From: Apophysomyces variabilis
Lineage: Eukaryota; Mucoromycota; Mucoromycetes; Mucorales; Mucoraceae
Assembly (NCBI GenBank): GCA_002749535.1
Contig: MZZL01000390.1
Coordinates: 730,253 to 794,252 of the forward strand
Direction: 5' to 3'
Length of the DNA: 64,000 bases
Made by a program: the position numbers and the translations under genes. The stretch's first letter is position 1. Each line of letters begins with the position of its first letter. Positions 24,781-36,374 of the stretch are shown here, in pieces. Under the pieces are notes generated by a model. That model was given only the letters and a program-made list of their open reading frames with translations. It was not told where the DNA came from and ran no database searches.

Positions 24781-25681
24781 TACTGTGAAGAATTGGATTG
24801 ACAGGACAAGGGCAATGGCTAGAATAGATACAAGCAAACACAAAGTCCAGTCTGTTAGAGGTACGGCAGTGTTAGAGGAACAAAAATTGAACAAGTTCAA
24901 GTTCACACAAATTGGAGTCTATCTAGCGACAGGTTTGAAAAGCACTATTTCCGATCAAACAGACAACAAGAGCACGGAGTAAAAATCATTGAGGCCTATA
25001 TTTTCACCGAATTCTGACAAAGAAACCACATCCAAGGACGGAGTGGAAGCAACGGAAATTATGCGAGAGATTCAAGCACAATTATTCACTTGCTGGAACG
25101 AAGTCCGAGGAAACGAATGTATCTTTCATTAGCTTAGAATTATATCGCTGTAAAACGAAAACAGATAGATTTATTCCCTCCACCTGATCCGATGAAAAAA
25201 GCCCTTGCGTCGCAGAAAGGTGACAGAGAATAGTAGTAGAAAGTTTAGAACGTTTTATTATCAGAGAATAAAAGCGTGACTTGGAGGGCCTAAACCACAT
25301 CCTCAGGCTCCGTTCCAGCAACTGATCAATTGCAAAACTCTCTACACTCAAAAATGGTACGTTTTGATTTTTTATCCATCTATCGATTCATTTACTATGT
25401 TAAGCCAACCGTTTTCTATCATGGGAATAATGGGTAGTACATGATAAGCTTGCGGAAATTGTTTGTTTTCCCACATAAACGCATTGCCCGTGTCACAGTT
25501 GATAGATTTTCCCATGTCGCAGCAAAGATTAAAGCTACAGATTTCTGAAATGCAGTAAAGATAAGCTAGAAGCTCTTAAAGGCGGATTGCTTTTTAGGAA
25601 TGGGAGAAAAGGATATAAAAGCTTGGCAGAACATAAATAATGTGAGTGTACATCTTTCATCCTTGTTCATCTGCTATCGCG
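24781..25681. other. intergenic and promoter of the FAD oxidase gene
   Basis: No supported gene. A 65-codon plus-strand frame near 24785 lacks motifs. A GGATATAAAAGC box at about 25612-25623 lies some 60 bases before the FAD oxidase ATG and is a credible TATA box. Confidence 0.5.
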
Positions 25682-27430
25682 ATGTCTCAAGCTTGTGGTA
25701 TTGACCCCGCCTTTGCTGCTTACTTTGATTCTCCAAAGGAGCAAACAGGTCAAGGAACAGCTATAAATCCTAGTACGACGACTAATGGTAGTAGCCATCT
25801 AGCGGATTCGATGCAGGCGTTGATTGCTTTGGCGTCTTCGCTTTCCGCCAACGCTCGTCTTTATATGAGTCATCATGGTGAACCCTACTATGAAGCTCTT
25901 CGACGATGGTCAAAGTGCGCTGTCAAACCTGCCATGGCCGTGGTGAAGGTGGCAACAGCGGAAGACGTAGCAAAAACGGTAAGTTTCACTGTGACCTCTG
26001 TCGTCTCATGAGTTTTGCTGACAAATCACTTAGGTTAGGATGGCACGTAATAATTCTATGCCTATTGTTGTCAAATGCGGCGGCCATTCTCCAGGGGGAG
26101 CGTCGAGTATCGGCGAGAATGGTTTAGTGATTGATTTAGGCCTTATGCGTGATGTGACAGTGAAACCCGAGGAGCATTTGGTCATTGCAGGAGGCGGGTG
26201 CTTATATGGAGATGTTAGCGAAGCGGCGGCTGAATATGGTCTAGCTTGTGGTAAGGACTGAGCCAATCTAAAAGCAAAGCCTGGGGTGGTCTGTTGTACT
26301 TTAATTGACACACATTGTTGTTTTGTCTGCAGTTGGAGGTTCCACAAGTCAAGTTGGCATTGGCGGCCTGATGTTACACGGCGGCTACGGTTTCCTAACA
26401 GGAGAACATGGGTAAGTCATTGGCATTTTCAGTTCTTATGATTGATTCTGTAGACATTTCCTCTCGATACAGGTTAGCCGTTGATAACATTGTGGCAGTG
26501 GAGATTGTCACAGCGGACGGGCAAGTGCTTTGGGCAAGCAAAGACAGTAACAAAGACTTATTCTGGGCCATTCGAGGTGCCGGCAATCGATTTGGCGTAG
26601 TGACCAAGGTTGGTTTCTCAATTTTTTTTTCTTTTGCTTTACTAACAAAAACCTATTTGGCGGGGGGAAAAAAGCTTGTGATTAAGGCCCACCGTGTCCG
26701 CGAAACTGTGTGGGGTGGTGCTCTCATGTACAAAAAAGAGCAATTGGATTCTCTGGTTGCTGCGATAAACACATGGTTTTCACAGAAGGACGCCAAAGCC
26801 GTTGCTGGCCTAGCGCTTTGTAAGGGGCCAGATGGACACGCGGGTGTAACAGTGCTACCATTCTATAACGGCACACAAACACAAGGTGAAGCTAGTTTTA
26901 AGCCTCTTCTAAATGTTCGCCCAGTCGTTCAAAACACGTCCGAAATGCCGTACTGGAAAATCAATACTCTCAATGATGAGCCCGGACACTACGCCGATGA
27001 TTATATCCGTTTTTCATCAGCAAATCTCCGTCCTCCATTGTCAGCTGCCCATCTGCGCAGCGCGTTGGATTTGTTGGACCGATTATTTGCCACAGTTCCC
27101 ACATCATACAAGTCTGGCGCTTTGATATTGCTTGTTCAACCTGATGGGATCGAGCGGCAAGCTCCTACAGATATGGCTTATTGTTGGAGAGATAGCCACT
27201 TTGATGTAGGCATATCAGCCCGATGGAATACCCATGACCAGGAAGAGACCATGCTGAAATGGATGCGTGAATTTCAAGCGCATATGATAACCATGGGTGA
27301 TAAACTTCGTTTATACAGCAATCACTCTGACTTTGATGGGCCATCTTCAAAAGAGTTTGGTATCAACTACATGGAACTTTGCAAGTTAAAGAAGAAATGG
27401 GATCCGGAAAATGTATTCAAAAGCTTATAA
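25682..27430 (+). CDS. FAD-linked oxidase, berberine-bridge-enzyme-like
   Basis: Exons 25682-25978, 26034-26250, 26333-26411, 26473-26608 and 26675-27430 encode 494 residues. A PCMH-type FAD-binding fold is shown by VVKCGGHSPGG, where His117 is the likely flavin attachment site, then SIGENGLVIDLGLM, GGGCLYGDV, GGSTSQVGIGGLMLHGGYG and LFWAIRGAGNRFGVVTK. The C-terminal BBE motif is present as NYMELCKLKKKWDPENVF. No signal peptide is seen, so this member is probably intracellular, unlike many secreted BBE-like enzymes. Such enzymes oxidise sugars or secondary metabolites; the substrate is unknown. All four introns keep phase. A TATA box lies about 60 bases upstream of the ATG. The gene is convergent with the HSF-type gene, with about 130 bases between the stops. 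Confidence 0.9.
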
Positions 27431-27560
27431 ATTCAATGAGCCAGGAAGTAAAAGCAGTACGATTTATAGGAATTGAGTTTGCAGGAACAGTTTAGGAGTA
27501 AAATGCATGAATAAGTAAATGTATATGGTTATAACTTGTGCAAGTCTGCAATCTTTTAAG

Positions 27561-28992
27561 TCATGATCCTTGAGCACCTATTGCAAATGCAAAGGCGTTC
27601 CCCCCGTTATCGGGAGTAAAGTCCTGATGTTGCCGGGTGACATATCGGCTGTCTTCCACGCCGGTGACAAAGGAATTGGGTGTATTTGGACTCCGTGGAC
27701 TGTACATGCTGACCACATCATCATCCGACATGAACGTACTTGGACTCGGACTAGGCGGCAACGGCGTGTTTACTGCTGACTGGTATACACTGAAAGACGG
27801 TGATATTGGTCCAGCTCCCAGTCCATTGAACGACATTGACATAGTGAGACGCGAAGACTGCGAGAGGTTTTGTGTCTGGATGGTCAAAGGCGGAGAAGAG
27901 TGTGTCGGAAGTGGCGTGTTTTGTTCTGAGCGATGATGGTGCTGTCGCTGTTGATGATGGTTATGGTAGTAATTTTGCAGCTGAGGTTCGGTATCAGGTG
28001 AGGTTACATAGATCGGCGGTGGTCGTTCTGGATCTGGTTTGAGGTCGTAGTTTTCTGGCGGAAGTTGTACTAACAGCCCAATCGTAAGATGAAATCTTTC
28101 CATTAGATTCATTATGCTTACACTGAATTCCATGATGTTGCGTCAAGAAGTCCATCATATCCTTCATCATTTGCTGCTGAAGCCCTTGCCGTCTTCTCGT
28201 CTCAGCTAATTCACGCACCACTTCTGAAAAGTTTTCCTGAAGATGGGCTAGTTGCTGCATCATATCTGTTTGCGCCATCTGGAGCATAGCCATATGCGAA
28301 TTTACATCACTTTCTCTACGACCGCTCTCGGTTTCCATAGCTTTTCGTTTGATCTCTTCTAGTAGATCCGGTCGGCCCCTCATGAACTTTGGATGTGAAA
28401 ATTCCCAAATCTGATTCTCTGCTAAAGTACGATGTCCACGTGGAGACTTGTTGACTTTGTGAAAGCCGTACCTATTAGACACAAAAGTCAGACAGGTTAG
28501 GGAATCTATTTCAACGGAGCTTACATATTTAACTGGCGCACGAAACTACTAAAGTTGCTATGCTTGAAATGTTTCGGTAATACATCTCTTGAAAATTCCA
28601 TAATATTGCAGACCACAAAAGAAGTGCCGGTATAATTCCAAGCAATCAAGTGTTGATATTGCTTATCAACTACCATGCTGTCCAAGAACAGATCCATTAA
28701 AAATGGGACCGAAAGAAGCCTAGTTATCTTACTTGTATAATTTGTGAACAAACGTATTATTATGTCCAGACTTGGCCGACTGTGCTGCCGATGGCAGTTG
28801 GAGCGACATTTGCTGTGCAGAGTTATTGTGAAATCTTTCTCTCGGCGAATCTCTGGGGGACTCATAGGGAGAGCTGACTGGAGAAGCAAGGGGTGAGTTA
28901 AGAGGCGATCCTGAAGAAATGGAACTGTCGTTGAGCATAGAATTTGTTGACATGGCAATCGAGGATAGCGATGACGTTCTTCCGTGATCCAT
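27561..28992 (-). CDS. heat-shock-factor-type transcription factor
   Basis: Exons 28992-28733, 28677-28525, 28471-28122 and 28069-27561 encode 423 residues. A Ser/Pro-rich N-terminus of about 75 residues leads into the HSF winged-helix domain at roughly 79-180. FVHKLYN, IAWNYTGTSFVV, LPKHFKHSNFSSFVRQLN and YGFHKVNK are all present and two of them are completed by splicing. A Gln/Met/Leu coiled coil follows (about 200-255) and would mediate oligomerisation. The tail is rich in Pro, Ser, His and Asn and looks disordered. It may be Hsf1 or an Sfl1/Skn7-like relative; no response-regulator domain is visible, which argues against Skn7. Confidence 0.9.
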
Positions 28993-31240
28993 TCAAAGGG
29001 GGGAAGCTACTTGGAGTGGCAAGATAACAAAAGCAGAAATAAAAATAGCAAGGGGAACAGGAAGTGGCAGGTTTTTAATAAACAAGAGCAAGGGGAGAAA
29101 GAAGGAAGAAGAGAAACAGGGCAGCGAGCGTCTTGTAAACAAAAGACAAAGTACTCTATGTCACGTGTTGATCAAAGAAGCTCAATGCTTCAACTTTTTT
29201 GGGCCCCGTACTGTTTGATTGTAAGAGCTTGGGATACCAGAGAGACACAACTACGGTCAGCTATTTTTGGAAATTTTCATACCACCTGGGGACCGCGCCA
29301 AGTGAAATCACTTCGGTGGGAGCAAACGTACAAGGGAGTCATGTGCTGCAGGGTGCGCCACATCATGAGGGGTATCCGACAAGAGATGGATGATCTTTGT
29401 GTCATCTCTTTTTCTTGTAACGATCGATGGGAGCGGAATAAAGCCTACCAGAGAGCGCGCATCATGTATTACTTTCCTCACTGGGAAGTCGCATTCGGAT
29501 CAAAAAATTACATATGGTTGTCCTGTGTAACCTGATCGACGGGACGCTGCCAGGCGATGTATACTTTACCTTGATTTGCGTTCTTGCACATATTTGTTTT
29601 TGCCTGCATCCTGTACAAGATATTGTCCATCAAATAATATACTTATTAGACAAAACTCCATGATAAACAGTTTATTGTCCTATTCTTGCGTTATTCGCTT
29701 GCTATAGTCAATCTGCTTTTGAAAAACCCGGAGAAATGTTAGTTTTGGGAGCGTTTTGTACGATCCAACTCTATACAAAGGGCACAAATAAAGCACAGTG
29801 TAATCATCTCGGAAAGGGTTAGCTCCTGACGAAATGATTGATCAATATCTGCACTAAACCGACACAAGGTAGATCAATATTTAATTATCAAGGGATGCCT
29901 GTTTAATTTCATCCTCATATATTCATCGCAAGCAGGCTGAAATCGTTTTCATATCAATAAGGATGGCAACTGGGCCCTACTATATACATACTATATACAG
30001 AACTTGATGGATCAGCAGCAATAAATTTCGATGAGGACCAGTTAGATTTCCCAACATAACAAAGTAACAAAAGGTACAGTTATTGAGATAACTATGCGTC
30101 ACTCTCGTATGTGAACCCTTTACAAGCACAACAGCATATACGTTACTTTAGGCATTTTCAGTATATTTGTAATCTCTTAGGCAAGTTTAAAGACATATAT
30201 TGTTAGCGAAACGCAACTGTCAAGCTTTCGGAGTGCTCTAAGTAAGCCTACACCGTATCACGAGAAGCGATTGGGAAGCAATGCACGTATCTGCCATAAG
30301 CATTGACCACATCTCTAACAAGGGATAATGCACAACGTGCTCAAGGGCTGCAACTAGATAGGCCGCTAAGCTAACGCATACCCCTGTGACCGATATTTAC
30401 AGGAGATTTGGGATCCACTGCATGGAATGATATGCATTATGACCTGGAAGGAATCTTTGAGTGCAATAATGCTGTAAACTTATATAACTTGTGCATGATG
30501 CTTATGATAAATCACTCATCTTCAATATGGTTCTAAATAATGCAATAAGTTGAAGTATTTGCGATTGCTTTGCTGCAAAAGGCGGATCGGTTGCATTAGA
30601 TGTGATGCAGTAGTTTGAGAATAAAGTGTCTCTATACATAGGTACCTAGGGAGCAAGTTAACATAGCTTATTATCTGCCTCAATACGCCATTAAAAATGT
30701 CTATAAACGGAAAATCCTATTTACAAACATGCCCAGAAAAGATCATAAAAAAGCGCAGAAATGCGCTGCTTTTCCCAGCTAAGAACCATCTAACCTAGCT
30801 TGGTGATTATATTGATTTAGCTTTCATCCTCGAACTACTATGATTTATCATATGATTATGTGAGGCCATAGCAGAAGTGTATGGCATTGTTAAACAGTTA
30901 TGAATACACTATTTCCGGAAACTAAAGTCGCACCTGCTGTAAATCGGTAGCACTCTCCAAAGAGTGAAATTTGCATTTCCGGTGTAAATCTTCCATTTTT
31001 GGGATATATAAAGTGTGCCGATGCTTACATGGCCTCGAATTTCTTCTTTATTCGCAATGACGCTGAAGCCTTTGAGATAAAGACTTTTTTTTATACGATG
31101 GAAAAAGCGCTGTGATTGGTGAGTATAACAGGTCAGGTCCATTAATATTTTGCTGAAGAGAAACAATATTGTCTTGGAACAATGAGGCACTGCACAGGAT
31201 GCTAATGTAAGCTGCCTCAAGAAGATAACATATACAACCC
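28993..31240. other. 2.2 kb intergenic with HSF-type promoter at left
   Basis: The left 0.5 kb is the upstream region of the HSF-type gene and contains a CACGTG E-box near 29163. A 183-codon plus-strand open frame at 28984-29535 has no ATG at its start and no family character. From 29.6 to 31.2 kb the DNA is AT-rich with no supported feature. Confidence 0.45.
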
Positions 31241-32301
31241 ATGCAAACAGAAGACGAAGTACGGGGTAAAGCTGACATTGCTATGAGGAAAGCATTGACC
31301 AAGCAAAATTACCCGCTCTATACATATCAGGACAAGATGAGATTCTCCAAACTGTTCCTGGAGGAGTCTCTGAACGCTAACCGCAGCAAATCAGTGGCGA
31401 TCCACTCTTGCACGGCACAACAATGGACTAAACGGTACGGGAAACATCTTGATACCATCTTGTCAGCGAAAAGCACAACAAAGTTATTTTTAGATTTCAT
31501 TGACATGAATCTGTGGGTCCTCCTGGAACAGGTGATGGAGCAACTGAAGCGCGTATTTATAGGGCTTAAAGTACCTAAGAGCACTGTGTATGACTTCATG
31601 AAAAAGCATTCTAATCTCTTTTTCAGCAACGCTCGGCTTTAGCCTTTGGGTAGGAACAGCGAAGAAAAGGTCCAAGAATGCCTGCATTGGGCTCGTAACT
31701 GTAACGAAACTGATATGGACCTTACTAGGAGTTGCGTCTTTCTCGATGAATTTACCTTTTATGCCAAGTTGAGACGTAGCATGGTCGGGTCGAAGCAGAA
31801 TTTGCCTGCACCGGTCAAAGTGCCCAAAACGTAGGCACAGACAAGCATCATTTTGAGTGCAATTTCTGCTGCACGCTTGATCAAATGCAGCCTAAGGTTA
31901 GCGAGTTGATGACATGGTGCGTATGAGTAAAAGGGTGGTAAACATGATGTTACATTAACTTTCTGAAGGCCAAATATATGAGACGCACCAGTATCTGTAC
32001 ATAAGGGGTTAATAGTTAGCCATGGATAATGCTCCTATCTATATTCCGAACGAATAGTTAGGCATATCACATCCCGACGCTATCATTGTGCTTATACGTC
32101 TTCACTTTTCCCAATCTGTACCCCATTGAGCAGTTCCCATCTGTCGATGAAAGCAAACTAAACGCCATAGATTTCTGGAGAAAGACTTTATTAACCAGGA
32201 TCAGTGATGTTTGTAACAACATAACGTTGAGCGATATCCACGGTTTCGTTTTCCATTCATATAACTGTTGGGATAGGTGCCGTAATAAAGAGAATATTTA
32301 A
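31241..32301 (+). mobile_element. decayed Tc1/mariner-like transposase
   Basis: The element reads as a near full-length transposase broken by stops and frameshifts. The HTH part (about 31241-31642) has YTYQDKMRFSKLFLEESLNA and TVYDFMKKHSNLF. The next part (31646-31834) has RNSEEKVQECLHWARNC and then the first catalytic region as CVFLDEFTFYAKLRRSM. A degraded middle section keeps MDNAPIY near 32020. The C-terminal part (32086-32301) has NLYPIEQFPSV, then RKTLLTRISDVCNN and FHSYNCWDRCRNK. This order is typical of the IS630/Tc1-like transposases common in Mucoromycota. Terminal inverted repeats and flanking TA duplications were not found by eye. The copy is inactive. Confidence 0.82.
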
Positions 32302-33329
32302 TGTTGCATCGGCTCAGAGCTAGTTAACAAAATGCGAATAGGCAAATATATCCTATTTAAGACAGTTTTAAGAACATAATTCGCACAATAATTGAAAGTT
32401 CGTGTCTTTTCCACTCGTTATCTATTCGTATTACCGTAGTAGATCATCACCCACCAGCTTATGTATGGTGCTTAAGTGAACCTTCCCTCAGCCAATGTAA
32501 AGCGCGAGAATACAGTAATATTGATGAATCCATCGGTTCTTCCCCTTGCATTTCATTCTTTATCTTTTAATGAACATTGTCGTAAAGTAGCAAAAGCATG
32601 TTATCTCATTGTTATCCTTACCTTAGATCTTAGTAAACTTTGGACAATGTGCCGTAAAAGCGTGGCTACCTTTTTTTTTTAACTCGAGCACTCTGCTACG
32701 GCACTATGTCAGCGCCAAATCTATTTCTCAAGTGGCGCAAATTATATTGCAAAAATGTGTAGAATTTAGTTGGGACAGGAAAATAAGCCAAGCTCTACAA
32801 GCGGATGTTGGCATGGTACTTGACACGGTACGCTATGGTTGATTTAGTTATGAACAACTTGAAAGAATCTAAAGCCAACGTCTCCAGCATTAGATATATT
32901 TGGATGAATGGAGGATGCTATTGAAGCTAAGCAAATTAGCAGGGTCAAATGCACGAACGAAGGTATGAAATCAAAAGTTAGGTCCTTGACAAGTATATTT
33001 GACTGATAGTCAATAACATCGTTTTCATAAGGACAAAATGACCGGCTCTCAGAATCGATACATGATTTCCATTCAATTTAGTGTTTTGTTTCACAATGCC
33101 AGTGAGCACGTATGCCATGACCTAATTGCTCTATTCATATCAAAAAAGAAAAATAAAACGAATTGAAAAAATTACTTTTGGATTCTAAAGCGCAAAAACT
33201 GAGAGCAGGGAAGAACAAGAAAAAAGTGTCCATACAGATCTGTTGCCGTTCTCTCTGATATCATTTAAAGTCCGCAGAATCGCGCACACATTTTAGAACG
33301 CCACAGTCCTCTTTCTTTTTCCTTAAGTG
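32302..33329. other. intergenic, no gene seen
   Basis: AT-rich sequence with only short frames. It holds the promoter of GET3 at the right end, without a clear TATA box. Confidence 0.45.
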
Positions 33330-34702
33330 ATGACCATGTCTGACATGTCCGATGACGATTTCCAGCCATTTGAGCCTACGCTCAAGAACGTCCTTGATCA
33401 AACATCTCTCCACTGGATCTTTGTAGGTGGCAAAGGTGGTGTCGGTAAGTCGAAAACAAGAGATTTCGGTCGTGGATTCAAACATTGCCTTTCTCTAGGC
33501 AAAACGACCACTTCTTGTTCCTTGGCAGTGCAATTATCGAAGGTGCGCAAATCTGTCTTGTTAATTTCGACGGATCCTGCCCACAATCTGTCCGATGCAT
33601 TTGGACAGAAGTTTTCCAAGGAGGCTACACTCGTCAATGGATTCGACAATTTGTTCGCCATGGTACGTGAGAGAGTGGGACGTATATTTATCGTTACGTG
33701 CCTTTTACTTAATAAATCATAGGAAATTGATCCTACCTCTAGCATTCAAGAAATGATTGAACAATGTAAGTAAAATAAAAGCCAAGCGATTTTAAGACCA
33801 TCATTGCATACATATTTTTTCCAATACTGTATAGCTGATCAGGGCAATGCGATGGGAAGCATGGTACAAGATTTAGCGTACGCTATTCCCGGTGTGGATG
33901 AAGCAATGGGTTTTGCCGAAGTTATGAAGTATGCTAATACACTAAGAACGATCGGTAAGCTGATTCTTATCTGCTAGGCAAGTTAAGACGATGTCATATT
34001 CTGTTGTTGTCTTTGATACCGCGCCAACTGGTCACACTCTGCGATTCTTGTCCTTCCCTACTGTGCTAGAGAAGGCCTTGGCAAAGATAAGCGGATTAAG
34101 CGGACGCTTTGGTCCAATGTTCCAGCAGGTAGGGTAACATTAAGAGTTACGGACATCGGTTTGATAATATACTGGAAGGTATCCGGAATGATGGGCTTGA
34201 ACGCAAATCAGGAAGACATGTTCTCCAAGTTGGAAGAGATGCGATCTGTCATCACCGAGGTCAATAACCAGTTCAAAGACCCTGTAAGTGAACCAGACTG
34301 AATGATCGTGCGCTCATTATGCATAGAACACTACAACCTTTATTTGCGTTTGTATCTCTGAATTTTTATCACTTTATGAGACAGAACGTATGATCCAAGA
34401 GCTTACAGCATATCATATTGATACACATAACATTGTCGTTAACCAACTCCTGTTTCCCAAGGATGGTAAGGGAGAAATAAGTAAACCGAAGAGGAGAACA
34501 TTAATCGAAATCAATAGGGTCGAACTGTGAGCACTGCAATGTCAGACACAAGATGCAGCAAAAATACCTTGAGCAAATATACGACCTCTACGAGGATTTC
34601 CATATCGTGAAGATGCCGCTACTTACCAAGGAAGTTAGAGGAACGGAGGATATCAAAGATTTTAGTAAAATGCTAGTTGAACCGTTCCAACCCGGTCAAT
34701 AA
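33330..34702 (+). CDS. GET3: GET3 / Asna1 ATPase of tail-anchored protein insertion
   Basis: Exons 33330-33444, 33499-33662, 33723-33765, 33835-33928, 33978-34128, 34179-34283, 34327-34465 and 34518-34702 encode 331 residues. Get3 is the cytosolic dimeric ATPase that carries tail-anchored membrane proteins to the ER receptor Get1/Get2. The deviant P-loop [10 protein letters not shown] lies at about 33-42, completed by the first splice. [25 protein letters not shown] and the CEHC zinc-binding pair (Cys274 and Cys277) are present. The fourth donor is GTATGC inside ATGAAG; using it rebuilds EVMKQVKTM, whereas a later GTAAGC would break the frame. The start at 33330 is the first ATG in frame; a second lies two codons on. 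Length fits the family. Confidence 0.95.
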
Positions 34703-35161
34703 ATAAAGGAATACATCCAGTTCGTTGGTGTCTTTTCACGTCACACTGTTAATATCGTACTCCTCATGAGCTTTTGGCAGTTAATTTCTTGGATCATGGG
34801 CCTACATCGATGCTTATATCTATCTCTCTTTCTTTAAGGCTAGATTTACTTCTTAACTTTTCTATGGCTGCCGCCCTCTACACCTGAATTTAAACATCTG
34901 ATGTGATAAATATAGTCTCCGCAAACGCTTATTGAACTCAGCTGACCCTTTCAACAGTTTAATCTAGAGCAACTTCTACGCTTGCCTCTGTCCTTCATAT
35001 ACTGCAACGGCACTCATAATGCTTCGTGCATATCAATAAGCATTCGAATCTATAATAATTATAGTTTCCAGCGTTTATTTAAGGCGTCCGTAGCCTGCTA
35101 CTGATACTAAGACAAACCAGTGGATTCCTCGCAACGTGGGACGATCAAAAAGAACAAAAAA
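34703..35161. other. intergenic between convergent genes
   Basis: 3' flanks of GET3 and the small minus-strand gene. No other feature seen. Confidence 0.5.
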
Positions 35162-35453
35162 TTAGTCTTTGTCCCTTTTCCGGAGGACCAGGCGCTCCTC
35201 GGCTTCTTCTCTGCGTCTTTCCTATGCTATTCTTTCCTTCCATTGTAATATGACAGGTAAAGGCTACGGTTTTCTCAGGCTAACTTATAGTCTCAGCATT
35301 CTCAACCTGTGCATAAGGGAAGCATAACGAACGCACCGCTACATTATCCCCTGCTAACTCGAAACCTGCATAGTCGTTAATCTTTTTGACCAGGAACAGA
35401 CCGCTTGAAATTACTGAAAGACCACTAACCCGAAACCCCGTGGATCGGGCCAT
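35162..35453 (-). CDS. small two-exon protein, unrecognised
   Basis: Exons 35453-35307 and 35221-35162 join in phase 0 to a 68-residue protein. The first part starts MARSTGFRVSGLSVISSGLF and continues VKKINDYAGFELAGDN and VRSLCFPYAQ. The second exon is a charged helix (ERRREEAEERLVLRKRDKD). The acceptor CATAG is good, while the donor GTTGAG is weak, so the join is provisional. A short hydrophobic N-terminus followed by a charged C-terminal helix is common in small mitochondrial proteins, but no family is recognised. Confidence 0.45.
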
Positions 35454-36374
35454 AAAGGGGCTGCTTGCTTGGCGGGAACAATCCAGCTTTAAGCGTTAAC
35501 AAATTGGTTACTGAAAATTAGAGACACAGACGTATCCAATTGAGTCATATTTGTAGCAGTGGGACTCTAATCATGATCATGACAAAGAATTGGTACGATA
35601 TTTTATGCGTTCTACATATAACGATTCCGCATTCGTTATTTGGAGCCGGTGAAGAATAGGAGGATAAGTATGAGGTATATCGCTGCCAGCCATCGATTTT
35701 GGGTTCTTAACATGTTTCTCTTTGTCATCAATATCGAAACTTTGCTGAAGACCTACCAGAACCTCTTAATATAATAAAGGAAACAAGGAAAAAACAAAGG
35801 AACCCTCGATCTGCGCAAAGAGTGTGAGATGTTCTTGCCCCAACCAGATCGTTTGATAGCTTTCCAGACTACTAGCATTATTATCAGAGGCAGCCTCGCC
35901 AGTGTTCGCTTGACATAAGGATTGAAACACTTTATATTACTTGCGGCATTAAAATAATCTAATCCATTTCCCTGTATCTCAACTCTGATCGTCATCTTTT
36001 GTTCGCAGTTTGCTTTAACTGTAATTTTTATCTTTTCAGACAGCTTATTGCTATTTATAAAGCTGTATGGGGACATGGTTTATGCATCTTCGCACTCTTC
36101 TGAAAATGACCTCATAGAACCGTTGTACCTTATAGTGCAAGCTGGAGTTAAGCACTAGCAACACCAGTGCTTTCTATCAGCGCAGTGGCCACGAAGATGT
36201 GATACACTGATTCCCCAACTTTCTATTGCTTATTCCTACAAATAACGAATCCTAACAAAGAGTCAGAATTCCCATTTTTGGAAGGATGCATCAGCGCCTT
36301 TGGAGCGCTACGTCATTTTCATTATTTATTCGTATCTTTGTCCACACCTTCACGTCCCAGCGGCATAAACAGTA
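35454..36374. other. divergent intergenic region, no confident gene
   Basis: A 107-codon minus-strand frame with an ATG at 36076 is basic and partly hydrophobic (ending FFPCFLYYIKRFW), with no family match. The region should hold promoters for the small minus-strand gene and for the stomatin-like gene. Confidence 0.4.

Noticed and set aside
28984..29535. 183-codon plus-strand open frame over the HSF-type promoter
   Set aside because: No ATG at its beginning, no recognisable motif, and it overlaps the start region of a confident gene on the other strand.
35753..36076. 107-codon basic minus-strand frame
   Set aside because: No conserved pattern, no splice support, AT-rich composition like the flanks.
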